NCBI GenBank assembly: GCA_035712365.1
Contig: DASTAW010000027.1
Span: 62,001-126,000 of the forward strand
From: Terriglobia bacterium
GTDB lineage: Bacteria; Acidobacteriota; Terriglobia; UBA7540
Direction of reading: 5' to 3'
Length of the DNA: 64,000 nt
Numbering within the stretch: position 1 is the first letter of the stretch; each line of letters begins with the position of its first letter. The position numbers were made by a program, and so were the translations under genes. Below are positions 45,943 through 54,788 of this stretch, piece after piece. The notes below the pieces were generated by a model that was not told the origin of the DNA, did not search any database, and worked only from the letters and a program-made list of their open reading frames with translations.

Positions 45943-47520
45943 GTGTTTTCTATGGCAACCACCGAACTGGCGACCCGGCTGGCCGTGAAGAAATCATCCT
46001 ATGCAGCGATTGCCTGCGTTCTTACGGCCTTTCTCCTGACCGGCTTTTTTGCTGTTCGAAATCTCACATCCTGGCACACCCGGATCACTTACCCTGGCGA
46101 GGAGAGCTATGAAGGCTGCGCCCTTGCTGAAATGGCCAGGCTCGGACAGGGAGTCCCCATCTACGCCCCGCCAACGGACCAGGGGTTCGCAGGCGCTACT
46201 TACGGGCCCTTATATTACCTCGTTGGCTCTCGCCTGATCGATCCGGCAAACCCATCGTATACCCCTCTCCGACTCCTATCTTTAATTGCAATTCTCGGTT
46301 GCGCGGCAGGGTGCGGCCTCCTGGCATTCTGGGTTACTCGAAATCGGCTGGCTGCTCTCCTGAGCCCCTTGGTTTTCCTTTCTTATGGGGTTGTAACTTT
46401 TCATGGGGTTTCGGCGTTGTCTGACAGCGTTGCTCTGCTCCTCTTTTTTTCGGGATTCCTGGTTGCATACAGGTTCCGGAACAGCACCGCCCTGATTCTG
46501 GCAGCGCCTCTGATGTGCCTGGGGTTTTACTACAAGCCGCAGTACATTGCCGGACCGTTAGCCGTAATGGTCTTTCTCGTCATCGAGAAGCGGTATGTCC
46601 GGCTGGCGCAATTCTTCGGCGCCCTGGCGCTGTTTGGTTTCGGCCTGCTTGGGATCTTCCAATGGGTGGCTTTCCCCGGGCAGCAGTTCTGGCGGCATTT
46701 CTTCCTTTACCAGGCGACGCTTTTTTCCTGGTACCAGTTCAAGATAGGTCTCTTGGTTTTTGTGCTGATGTTTGGGGTGGCGGTGTTGCTTGCCTTTGAG
46801 TTCCTTCGCAGGTATCCGGACAGAATGCTCCTGTGTTACTTCGGCTGCGCTGTGATACTCGGGATTGTGACAATCGGTAAAGCAACAGCTTTTATCCAGT
46901 ACTTTTTCGAATCCATCCTGATGATCAGCGTGCTGGTTCCCGCGCTTGTTTTGAAGCGGGCTGAAAAAGGCGGATACCCGGTGGACATCATGTTTCTTCT
47001 GGCAATTGCCCTCTTCGCCGGTCAGTGGTATACGCCACCGGCTCCGGCGCCGGGGGCGGTTGGTCAGTTCGAGGCTGTGCAAGCGTACTTCCGACGGAAT
47101 TTTCCAGCCCACGCGCGCGCCATCGGCCTTCGGGGAGGCGACTTGGTACAGGCGGGATTCGACACTCCATTCTCCGATCTCCTGCAAACCGAGCTTCTGG
47201 CCCGGAGGAGAGTCGTGCCCGATGAGCATCTCCTGAAGCAAATCCGAGCTGGCTGGTTTTCACTCATCGTGCTTGATTTCGACCTTCAAAAGGAAACCGA
47301 CCCCGTTTGGCTGAATTACTATCTCACACAAGACGCGCGCGACGCGATTGCCGGTGAATACCGGGTGATCGATACCCTACAAGTGCCCCAGCCGACGAAG
47401 CTGTTTCCGCAGGATCGGCTTTACATCTATGTCCCTAAATCCAATAAGATGACCGAAAACCACGCCAGTGGATATTCTGCACAAATACTTGTTCACCAAA
47501 CGTCCCCCACGGTAAAGTAG
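45943..47520 (+). CDS. GT-C-like integral membrane glycosyltransferase
   Basis: A 525-residue polytopic protein, distinct from the three upstream paralogues. The first loop has ITYPGEESYEGCALAEMARLGQGVPIY, with acidic residues where GT-C enzymes keep catalytic ones. About ten helices follow (LLSLIAILGCAAGCGLLAFWV; LSYGVVTFHGVSALSDSVALLLFFSGFLVAY and others). A soluble C-terminal part begins near residue 370. It is 18 bp after the methyltransferase. A Met three codons in (MATTEL) may be the true start. Confidence 0.72.
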   Translation: MFSMATTELATRLAVKKSSYAAIACVLTAFLLTGFFAVRNLTSWHTRITYPGEESYEGCALAEMARLGQGVPIYAPPTDQGFAGATYGPLYYLVGSRLIDPANPSYTPLRLLSLIAILGCAAGCGLLAFWVTRNRLAALLSPLVFLSYGVVTFHGVSALSDSVALLLFFSGFLVAYRFRNSTALILAAPLMCLGFYYKPQYIAGPLAVMVFLVIEKRYVRLAQFFGALALFGFGLLGIFQWVAFPGQQFWRHFFLYQATLFSWYQFKIGLLVFVLMFGVAVLLAFEFLRRYPDRMLLCYFGCAVILGIVTIGKATAFIQYFFESILMISVLVPALVLKRAEKGGYPVDIMFLLAIALFAGQWYTPPAPAPGAVGQFEAVQAYFRRNFPAHARAIGLRGGDLVQAGFDTPFSDLLQTELLARRRVVPDEHLLKQIRAGWFSLIVLDFDLQKETDPVWLNYYLTQDARDAIAGEYRVIDTLQVPQPTKLFPQDRLYIYVPKSNKMTENHASGYSAQILVHQTSPTVK

Positions 47521-47558
47521 ACGGGCAATCTGACCGATGACACTTTCGTGGGCAGTCC

Positions 47559-47572
47559 CCGGCCTTTGCCGG
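47559..47572. repeat. Small hairpin CCGGC-CTTT-GCCGG after the sugar-gene block
   Basis: A 5-bp GC stem 40 bases after the GT-C stop, followed by CCGATTT. It could help end the sugar-gene transcript. The 376-bp gap 47521-47896 otherwise holds only the flp promoter and leader. Confidence 0.35.
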
Positions 47573-47812
47573 CCCGATTTGGCTGCGGCAAACTGGGGCT
47601 GCGGCACCCCGTCCGAACCCAGCAGAGTCTACAGGCCGTGGCTGAAAGCGTCACCAGAAGTCAAACCGCGTAGGTATCTAGCGTCAACAAATGGTAACGC
47701 CTCGTAACCGCACCAGAGGGCCGCATCAGGATGTTTACCGGTTTACTGCTGCAGCTCATTGATTTTGCTGAACTTAAATTTTGTTAATAACTCTTGTTCG
47801 GGCGCCACGGTT

Positions 47813-47828
47813 TGGTACGCGGAGTGCT
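47813..47828 (+). promoter_or_regulatory. Candidate sigma-54 promoter of the flp pilin gene
   Basis: TGGTACG-CGGA-GTGCT matches 10 of 12 positions of the -24/-12 consensus with exact GG-N10-GC spacing. The predicted start is near 47839, leaving a 58-base leader that contains GGGAGGA before the ATG. Confidence 0.6.
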
Positions 47829-47896
47829 CTAAAGCAGGACAGGGTGCGATAAATAAGGTGTCCCACCTAAACTTCAACTCACGGGAGGATTTACTG

Positions 47897-48073
47897 ATGA
47901 CGGAGCTACTCAAGAGGCTTTGGCAGGAAGAAGAAGGCCAGGACCTCACGGAATACGCGTTGCTTCTGGTCCTGATTGCCCTGGCTGCTATCACTGTCAT
48001 GGGAACACTCGGCAGTGCTATCAACAATGTGTTCTCAACAGCCGCCAGCAACCTTGCTGCTGCAAGCAGCTAG
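47897..48073 (+). CDS. flp: Flp-type IVb pilin
   Basis: A 58-residue prepilin: a short charged leader MTELLKRLWQEEEG, cleavage after Gly, then QDLTEYALLLVLIALAAITV with the Glu-Tyr pair at mature positions 5-6 that defines Flp pilins. A short polar tail (AINNVFSTAASNLAAASS) follows. It forms the main filament of Tad pili. The start ATG 47897 has GGGAGGA nine bases upstream; a longer frame to 47759 is not supported. It is separated from cpaA by 283 bp. Confidence 0.93.
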   Translation: MTELLKRLWQEEEGQDLTEYALLLVLIALAAITVMGTLGSAINNVFSTAASNLAAASS

Positions 48074-48356
48074 TCGTAAGGAAGACAGTCACCAGCTGAG
48101 GAGCGCGGATAGCTTCCTCGGCTGGTGAGTGCTCCTTGGATGCGCAACGGCAACCGCTTGGAAGTTCAACTTATCCGGAGTGTCCCAGGGAGGAAGCAAT
48201 TCCCAGGAACGACCCCGGAGGGGGGCGGCTCAAGATCAGCTTCTGGGCTTCGAAGGTGCCCTGGGCAGTGCTTTTAGTGTGCCCGGCTTGTTCACTAAGT
48301 CCTCAATATCTGGTCAACTATTTCCCCTCTCCTCGAAATTGCACAGGGTTTAGAGA

Positions 48357-48920
48357 ATGCCAGCCACGCACAGCTTAGTATGGAGCCATGTTGTCATTTG
48401 GGCCGTAGCATTGCTTGTGGCCCTGTGGGCGGGATGGCTGGACTTGCGTTTTCGTCGCATTCCCAATTGGCTCACAGTTTCGGGGTTTGTAATCGGCCTG
48501 GCGACCAATGGAGTTCTCCTGGGCTGGATCGGAATCAAGGCTGGGCTGGAAGGCGCGGGCATCGCCGCAGCCGTCCTGATCGTTCCGGTGGCCCTTCGGG
48601 GGATTGGGGCTGGAGATCTGAAATTGATGATCGCGCTGGGAGCGTGCCTTGGACCGTGGAAATTCCTGAACGTGCTGCTGGCGAGCATTTTTATCGCCGG
48701 CTTTATGGCAGTGGTGGAAATTGTGCGGAAACGTCGGGTCAAACAAACACTTGGCAACCTGGTAGTTCTGATTCAGGCGTTCGCGACGTTCGGCCTGGGT
48801 GCGCGGGAATCGATCGTAACTCTGGATGATCCCGGTACGCTGCGCCTGCCGTTCGGCGTGGCAATAGCTTTAGCAATGGTTCTTGTTGTCTTTACAAACT
48901 CGAGTTTGGTGACCTTTTGA
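48357..48920 (+). CDS. cpaA: Prepilin peptidase (A24, CpaA/TadV)
   Basis: A 187-residue polytopic aspartic protease that cleaves Flp prepilin and pseudopilins in the inner membrane. Catalytic Asp residues are in DLRFRRIPNWLT (about residue 29) and GIGAGDLKLMIALGA (about residue 86). It lacks the cytosolic methylation domain of PilD, as TadV/CpaA enzymes do. It begins the core Tad run cpaA-cpaB-cpaC-cpaE-cpaF-tadB-tadC. Confidence 0.93.
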   Translation: MPATHSLVWSHVVIWAVALLVALWAGWLDLRFRRIPNWLTVSGFVIGLATNGVLLGWIGIKAGLEGAGIAAAVLIVPVALRGIGAGDLKLMIALGACLGPWKFLNVLLASIFIAGFMAVVEIVRKRRVKQTLGNLVVLIQAFATFGLGARESIVTLDDPGTLRLPFGVAIALAMVLVVFTNSSLVTF

Positions 48921-48938
48921 AGTACCGAGGAAGGAAAC

Positions 48939-49793
48939 ATGAATAGGAATCGAGCTTTAATCGCTTTGGTCGTGGCGATCGCGATTGCTGTGATCGCAAG
49001 CCGTTTTGTTTACCGGCAAATCCAGCAGGCGTCTGCGGTCAAGCCGTTGCCGGTGTCCCACATCGTGGTGGCATCACGCCCACTGGCCCTGGGCACCCCA
49101 TTGACAGCGCAGGACGTGGAATCGATCGCCTGGCCGGAAAGCACTCCGCTGCAGGGGTCCTTTGTGCGGGTCCAGGACTGTATTGGCCGGTCACTGATTA
49201 CTCCAATTTCGAAGAATGAACCAATCCTGGAGTCCAAGCTCGCTCCTAAAGAAGCCGGGGTCGGACTGCCAGCCGCCATTCCCATTGGAATGAGAGCTGT
49301 TTCGGTAAGAGTGGACGACGTGGTGGGAGTTTCCGGATTTGCCATGCCAGGGACGATGGTTGATGTTCTGGCAACAGGCACGCCCCAGGGCGGAGATGAC
49401 AGCCTGACGCGTACCATCATCCAGGACGTGCGTGTACTGGCTGCCGGACAGACCGTGGAGCAGGACACACAGGGGAAACCCCACACCGTAGGCGTGGTTA
49501 CTTTGCTCCTCACGCCGAAGCAGGCCGACCAGCTCACCATGGCGAGCACCGACAACAGAATCCACCTCGCCTTGCGCAACACGATCGACACGAAGATCGA
49601 CGAAAAATCTGAACCTGTTTTCAAGTCGGCGCTCCTGCTGGGCGGCGCGGAACCACGCCACGTGGGCGGCGGCGGCGGCAAGCCGCGTCCGCGGCGCGAG
49701 GCAGCGCCTTCGAAGCCAGCCGCCCCCGCTCCTTATGTCGTTGAAGTTATCAGAGGCAACAAGAAGACAGACCAAGCGTTTTCGGGTCAATAA
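48939..49793 (+). CDS. cpaB: Flp pilus assembly protein CpaB/RcpC
   Basis: A 284-residue periplasmic protein with an N-terminal membrane anchor (ALIALVVAIAIAVIASRFVY). A SAF domain follows (VVASRPLALGTPLTAQDVESIAWPES and following). The RcpC core has GMRAVSVRVDDVVGVSGFAMPGTMVDVL and GVVTLLLTPKQADQLTMA. A Gly/Arg/Pro-rich tail precedes the final VEVIRGNKK. CpaB links the secretin with the inner-membrane part of the Tad machine. It is 18 bp after cpaA. Confidence 0.92.
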   Translation: MNRNRALIALVVAIAIAVIASRFVYRQIQQASAVKPLPVSHIVVASRPLALGTPLTAQDVESIAWPESTPLQGSFVRVQDCIGRSLITPISKNEPILESKLAPKEAGVGLPAAIPIGMRAVSVRVDDVVGVSGFAMPGTMVDVLATGTPQGGDDSLTRTIIQDVRVLAAGQTVEQDTQGKPHTVGVVTLLLTPKQADQLTMASTDNRIHLALRNTIDTKIDEKSEPVFKSALLLGGAEPRHVGGGGGKPRPRREAAPSKPAAPAPYVVEVIRGNKKTDQAFSGQ

Positions 49794-49824
49794 AGGTAAT
49801 CCAAGCTAAATTCAGGCGGAATCG

Positions 49825-51249
49825 ATGACAAGAAAAAATAGCAGAAACGAACGACGTTCCCTTCCCGCATTTGCGACCCTGATCGTTCTAACGGCGGTGC
49901 TCGCAGCGCCAGGTTTCAGTTCTCCATGGGCAGGGGCATCCCGGATTGATACGCGCACCAGCGTCCAGCAGGCCGAGGGCGAAGGTGCGCCATCGGGAGG
50001 CCCGGAAGCGCTCCATTTAATCGTGGACCGCTCGCTGGTGGTCACTTCCCCGTCCCCGATTACGCGGGTTTCCCTTGCCAATCCGGACATCTGCGACGCC
50101 GTTGTCGTCAGCCCTACCGAGATACTCCTGAATGGCAAGCGAGCGGGTGCAACCTCGCTGGTCATCTGGGGCCGGTCCGGCCAGATGCAGACATTTGACG
50201 TTTATGTTGACCTCGACGTGCTTGACCTGACAGGCGACATCCGCAACACCTTCCCGAATGAGCCGGTGAAGGTCACCGTCAGCAAGGACATCGTGACCCT
50301 TTCAGGCCATGTTTCGTCTGCCGATGTGGCCGACAAAATCCTGGAACTGGCACAGTCAATGGTGCCAAGGAAGCAGAACGTGGTCAGCCTGCTGGAAGTG
50401 CCGGCGCCTCCCACCGGAGAGGTCCTCCTGAAGGTCCGATTTGCGGAAGTGGACCGGTCAGCCCTCAGGCAACTGGGTGTGAACATCATGAGCCTTCCAG
50501 GAGCAAAAAACATCGGAACCATCACCACCGGCCAGTATTCGCCTCCCGGACTGTCGCAGTTGAGTCCGGCGGCGGGAGGCTTTACCCTGGGCAGCCTCTT
50601 GAACGTCTTCATCTTCCGCCCGGACATCAACCTGGCGACCACGATCCAGGCGCTCCAGACAAAGAACCTCCTGCAGATCCTGGCCGAACCCAATGTGCTG
50701 ACCGAGTCCGGCAAAGAGGCTACCTTTCTCTCTGGCGGCGAGTTTCCGTTCCCGGTGGTTCAGTCAACCGGAGCTGGCGGCGGAGTTCCTGCCATCACCA
50801 TCCAGTTCCGGCAGTTTGGCATCAGACTTGACTTTACTCCTACGATACTTCCGGACGACGCGATCCATCTGAAAGTCGAACCGGAAGTCAGTTCTCTCGA
50901 TTTTTCAAATGCCCTGACAATTACGGGCTTTACTGTTCCCGCTCTTGCGGTTCGTCGGGTACAATCTGAGATGGAACTGCGGGATGGACAGAGCTTTGTA
51001 ATCGCTGGATTGATGGACAATCGGGTCACCAGGACACTCCAGAAGATTCCGGGTTTGGGCGACATTCCCCTGCTGGGGAAGATATTCCAGAGTGAGAGCC
51101 TGAACAAGAATAAGACGGAATTGCTGGTGCTGGTAACGCCCCAGATCGTTCATCCGCTGCCTCCCGGCCAGGTCCCCGGCGGGCCGCAGTTCCCGATGCA
51201 GTTCCTGCCGCCGGCGACCAGCGGACAGGGTCAGAGCTCTGGCCAGTAG
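49825..51249 (+). CDS. cpaC: Tad secretin CpaC/RcpA
   Basis: A 474-residue outer-membrane secretin that forms the pilus exit channel. It has a signal peptide (LPAFATLIVLTAVLAAPGFS) and the pilus/secretin N-domain (VVSPTEILLNGKRAGATSLVIWG). A BON-like segment (VKVTVSKDIVTLSGHVSSADVADKI) precedes the secretin core, which has ANPVLTE-like AEPNVLTESGKEATFLSGGEFPFP, VPALAVRRVQSEMELRDGQSF and IPGLGDIPLLGKIFQS. The Gln/Gly/Pro-rich tail is low complexity. No separate RcpB-type pilotin gene is seen. Confidence 0.94.
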   Translation: MTRKNSRNERRSLPAFATLIVLTAVLAAPGFSSPWAGASRIDTRTSVQQAEGEGAPSGGPEALHLIVDRSLVVTSPSPITRVSLANPDICDAVVVSPTEILLNGKRAGATSLVIWGRSGQMQTFDVYVDLDVLDLTGDIRNTFPNEPVKVTVSKDIVTLSGHVSSADVADKILELAQSMVPRKQNVVSLLEVPAPPTGEVLLKVRFAEVDRSALRQLGVNIMSLPGAKNIGTITTGQYSPPGLSQLSPAAGGFTLGSLLNVFIFRPDINLATTIQALQTKNLLQILAEPNVLTESGKEATFLSGGEFPFPVVQSTGAGGGVPAITIQFRQFGIRLDFTPTILPDDAIHLKVEPEVSSLDFSNALTITGFTVPALAVRRVQSEMELRDGQSFVIAGLMDNRVTRTLQKIPGLGDIPLLGKIFQSESLNKNKTELLVLVTPQIVHPLPPGQVPGGPQFPMQFLPPATSGQGQSSGQ

Positions 51250-51291
51250 GATTGCTGCAAATTTGTGTGAGTCTGGAAAGAGGACGAATTA

Positions 51292-52482
51292 ATGTTGACC
51301 GCGGCTGTTGTCGCTACAGACGCTAAAAGCACTTCTTACCTGCGTGCCTGCATCGAGCAGACGGGTCTCGCCGAGTCGGTGGTGGAATGGGCTCCGTCCG
51401 CCGAGCAGCATCCCGGGCCTGGGGAAAGCATTCCGGACGTTGTGTTGCTGGATCTTGGTGGAGGGACGGAAGTCTCTCTTGAATTTGGCGCGCATATCCG
51501 GCGGCTCAAACCGTCGGTTGTCGTCATCGCCTGCTCTCCCCTGAAGCAGCCTGACCCCGAGCTCTTAATGCAGGCTATGCGAAGTGGCGTGCGCGAGTTT
51601 CTGCCCCAGCCCGTTGACACCATCTCTCTGGAATCCGCCCTGAAGCGCATCCGCGAGGACCAGGCCCCGGGTGAAAAGTCTCTTGAAAGAAAGCTCATCA
51701 TCGTCATGGGCGCAAAGGGAGGGGTGGGTTCCACCACGGTGGCAGTCAATCTCGGTGCGCAACTCGCCCGGGTCTCCCGCAAACGCGTTATCCTGATGGA
51801 TCTCGCCCGCCCCATGGGACACGTATCGCTCCTTCTCGATCTTCGGTCGCGATTTTCTGTTCGGGATGCGACCCAGAACCTTGACCGGCTGGACAGCCAT
51901 TTCTTCAACGCTCTGCTGACGGTCCACGAAAAGAGCGGCCTGGAGGTCCTGGCCGGCGCATCAGACCCGGACGAGTGGGAAGAGATCCAGACCTCGGCCC
52001 TGCTGCGGGTCGTTAACGTCGCTCAAAGCTGCTGCAGCCACCTGGTCATGGACATGGGTTCCAATTACTCCATGCACTCCCGGTCGCTGGTCCGCATGGC
52101 GCGCATGGTCATGCTGGTGGCTGAGGCTGACGTGCCGGCCCTTTGGACGCTGGAGAAACATCTGGCGAAATTATCCTCATGGGGGATTGACCCCGACCAG
52201 TGCCGGGTGATTATCAACCGCTACCATCGCTCCGACGAGGACGCCATCAAAGCCTTTGAAAAGCGGACCAAGCTGCCCGTTTTCGCCCGATTGCCAAACG
52301 ACTTCAGGCAAGTCAGCGAATCCATCAACCTGGGCACTCCGCTTTCCCGAAATCACAATAATCCGCTGGTATCCAACTTTCAGCAGCTTGCCACGCGTTT
52401 GGCCGGCACTATTGCCGCTTCGGAACCGCCCAAGAAGCCAGCAGCGATTTTTGGTCTGTTTTCCAACACTCAAAAGAGGTAA
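51292..52482 (+). CDS. cpaE: CpaE/TadZ-like pilus localisation ATPase
   Basis: A 396-residue protein with an N-terminal receiver-like domain (SIPDVVLLDLGGGTE, about residues 1-120) and a MinD/ParA-type ATPase. The deviant Walker A is MGAKGGVGSTTVAVNLG (about 139-155): it keeps the signature first Lys but has Ser in place of the second Lys, as CpaE proteins often do. TadZ/CpaE places the Tad secretion machine at a cell pole. It ends 7 bp before cpaF. Confidence 0.9.
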   Translation: MLTAAVVATDAKSTSYLRACIEQTGLAESVVEWAPSAEQHPGPGESIPDVVLLDLGGGTEVSLEFGAHIRRLKPSVVVIACSPLKQPDPELLMQAMRSGVREFLPQPVDTISLESALKRIREDQAPGEKSLERKLIIVMGAKGGVGSTTVAVNLGAQLARVSRKRVILMDLARPMGHVSLLLDLRSRFSVRDATQNLDRLDSHFFNALLTVHEKSGLEVLAGASDPDEWEEIQTSALLRVVNVAQSCCSHLVMDMGSNYSMHSRSLVRMARMVMLVAEADVPALWTLEKHLAKLSSWGIDPDQCRVIINRYHRSDEDAIKAFEKRTKLPVFARLPNDFRQVSESINLGTPLSRNHNNPLVSNFQQLATRLAGTIAASEPPKKPAAIFGLFSNTQKR

Positions 52483-52489
52483 CTGAATC

Positions 52490-53788
52490 ATGCCCACACC
52501 GAACCCAATGCGGAACGACCTGAGCAGCATCAAGGTGGCAATCCACCACAAGCTGATTCAGCGGCTGGACCTTGAGCGTATTAACCAGCTTGACCGGAGC
52601 ACGGTCAAGGCTGAGGTTGCGGAGATGGTGGAAACCCTTGCGGCCGAAGAAAACGCCCCCATGACGTTGACCGAGAGAGAACGGCTCTCTCAGGAAGTGC
52701 TCGACGAAGTCTTCGGTCTGGGACCGCTCGAACCTCTCATGAAGGACCACACGATTTCCGACATCCTGGTGAATACTTTTAAGAACGTCTACATAGAACG
52801 GAACGGCCTGCTAGAACGCACGGCGGCCAGTTTTCGAAATGACGCCCACCTGATGTCGATCATCGACCGGATCGTTTCCGCAGTGGGCCGCAGAATCGAT
52901 GAGTCGTCGCCCATGGTGGACGCCAGACTGGCCGACGGCTCCCGTGTAAACGCTATCATTCCGCCTCTGTCCATCGACGGCCCCTGCCTCTCGATTCGCC
53001 GTTTTGGACGCGATCCTCTGACGGCAACCGAACTGGTGGAAAACGACTCACTAACGGCCAAGATGGTTGAGTTGCTTCGAGGTTGCGTCTACTCGCGACT
53101 GAACTGCCTGGTCTCCGGCGGTACAGGCGCCGGTAAGACGACCCTGCTCAATGTGCTGTCATCCTTCATTTCCAACCGTGAGCGGATTGTCACCGTCGAA
53201 GACGCCGCGGAATTACAACTCCACCAGGACCACGTGGTACGGCTGGAAACGCGACCGCCCAACGTGGAAGGCCGGGGAGCTGTGCGCCAACGAGAGTTGG
53301 TGATCAACTGTCTCCGTATGCGCCCGGACCGCATTATCGTGGGCGAGGTTCGTGGCGAAGAAGCTCTGGACATGCTTCAGGCCATGAACACGGGCCACGA
53401 CGGCTCCCTGACCACCATCCACGCCAACTCTCCGCGTGATGCGCTTTCCCGCCTGGAAACGATGGTGGCAATGGCCAACCTCAACATACCCGATACGGCC
53501 ATCCGCCGGCAGATTGCTTCCGCGATTGACGTTGTTGTCCAGGTTAGCCGCCTCAGTGACGGTAAACGGCGCGTCACCAACCTGGCGGAGGTGACCGGAA
53601 TGGAAGGCGAGGTGGTCACCATGCAGGATATTTTTATCTACAAGAAGATGGGCATCGGTGAAAATGGCGAAGTGCTGGGACAGTTCGTCCCAACCGGCAT
53701 TCGTCCCAAGTTTGCCGAGCGCCTGGTGACTTCAGGGATTCACCTGCCGGCGGAAATGTTCGAGCATACGCCGGTGGCAGTCCGCTAA
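52490..53788 (+). CDS. cpaF: Tad pilus assembly ATPase CpaF/TadA
   Basis: The type II/IV secretion ATPase that drives both extension and retraction of Flp pili. The N-terminal domain has [19 protein letters not shown] and [25 protein letters not shown]. Walker A is [14 protein letters not shown] (about 208-221). The Asp/His-box region is [39 protein letters not shown]. The 432-residue length is usual for TadA. Confidence 0.96.
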   Translation: MPTPNPMRNDLSSIKVAIHHKLIQRLDLERINQLDRSTVKAEVAEMVETLAAEENAPMTLTERERLSQEVLDEVFGLGPLEPLMKDHTISDILVNTFKNVYIERNGLLERTAASFRNDAHLMSIIDRIVSAVGRRIDESSPMVDARLADGSRVNAIIPPLSIDGPCLSIRRFGRDPLTATELVENDSLTAKMVELLRGCVYSRLNCLVSGGTGAGKTTLLNVLSSFISNRERIVTVEDAAELQLHQDHVVRLETRPPNVEGRGAVRQRELVINCLRMRPDRIIVGEVRGEEALDMLQAMNTGHDGSLTTIHANSPRDALSRLETMVAMANLNIPDTAIRRQIASAIDVVVQVSRLSDGKRRVTNLAEVTGMEGEVVTMQDIFIYKKMGIGENGEVLGQFVPTGIRPKFAERLVTSGIHLPAEMFEHTPVAVR

Positions 53789-53798
53789 GGAGATTCAG

Positions 53799-54770
53799 AT
53801 GGCGCTGGCATTAGCCGGACTAACATTTCTGATTATCATCCTGGTCGTGGGGGGCGTTCTCGTTTTGTCGGCCGCAGGCACTGCCCCGGACAAGGTAGTG
53901 GCAAAGCGCCTCGACGCCATCGAGCGCAGCGCCAAGCGCGGCAGCGAGTCCCTCGAGCTGAAAGTCGTCCGCGATGAACTTCTCAGCGACGTCCCTGCGC
54001 TTCACCGGATGCTGCTGAAATGGAAATGGGCCGACCGACTGCGGAACTTTATCGGCCAGGCTGGCATGAAGGTGAAACCCGGCAGGCTTATACTTCTAAG
54101 CGCAATCCTGGCCGTAGCCGCGTTTTTGATCGGTACCAGGATGATGGACAATTCCCTGATCGGCCTCCTGTTCGTTCCCGTTGGAGGACTCATCCCCATC
54201 GGCTTTGTGGCCTTCAAACGCAGAGGGCGCCTGAAGGCGTTTGAAAAGATTTTCCCTGAAGCCATCGATCTTCTAGGGCGTGCTGTGCGCGCAGGCCACT
54301 CCTTTTCCACCGGCCTCGAAATGATAACAACGGAATTGCCCGAGCCGGTGGCCGGAGAATTCCGCACGACATTTGAAGAACAGAATTTCGGACTCCCTTT
54401 GCGCGATGCGCTGTTGAACCTTTCAGAGCGGATTCCGCTGATCGACGTCCGTTTCTTCGTAACCGCGGTCCTCATTCAAAAGGAGACTGGCGGCAACCTG
54501 GCCGAAATCCTCGACAATCTTGCCCACGTGGTCCGCGAACGGTTCAGGATTCTGGGCGAAGTGAAGATTAAGACGGCGCAGGGCCGCCTGACGGCAGCGA
54601 TCCTTATTTCACTGCCGCCCATCATGGGACTCGTCCTGCGTTTTCTCAACCCGAGCTATATGAAGCCCCTGTTCACTGATCCCATCGGTCCCTGGATCAT
54701 AGCGCTGGCAGTATTTCTCCAGGTCGTGGGATCTTTGATGCTGTGGAAGATCGTTAATATCGATGTCTAG
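53799..54770 (+). CDS. tadB: Tad inner-membrane platform protein TadB
   Basis: A 323-residue T2SS-F domain protein. An N-terminal helix (LAGLTFLIIILVVGGVLVLS) and a central pair (about 95-140) frame the cytoplasmic domain with FPEAIDLLGRAVRAGHSFSTGLEMI and VRERFRILGEVKIKTAQGRLTAAILISLPP. Two C-terminal helices follow. It forms the platform with TadC, on which the ATPase acts. It is 10 bp after cpaF. Confidence 0.92.
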   Translation: MALALAGLTFLIIILVVGGVLVLSAAGTAPDKVVAKRLDAIERSAKRGSESLELKVVRDELLSDVPALHRMLLKWKWADRLRNFIGQAGMKVKPGRLILLSAILAVAAFLIGTRMMDNSLIGLLFVPVGGLIPIGFVAFKRRGRLKAFEKIFPEAIDLLGRAVRAGHSFSTGLEMITTELPEPVAGEFRTTFEEQNFGLPLRDALLNLSERIPLIDVRFFVTAVLIQKETGGNLAEILDNLAHVVRERFRILGEVKIKTAQGRLTAAILISLPPIMGLVLRFLNPSYMKPLFTDPIGPWIIALAVFLQVVGSLMLWKIVNIDV

Positions 54771-54788
54771 TCGCCTGAGGTAAGAAGC

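Noticed and set aside
47521-47896. Cyclic-di-GMP (GEMM) riboswitch before flp
   Set aside because: The region has some hairpins and a GGTAACG-like string, but the conserved GEMM core strings and their order were not found.
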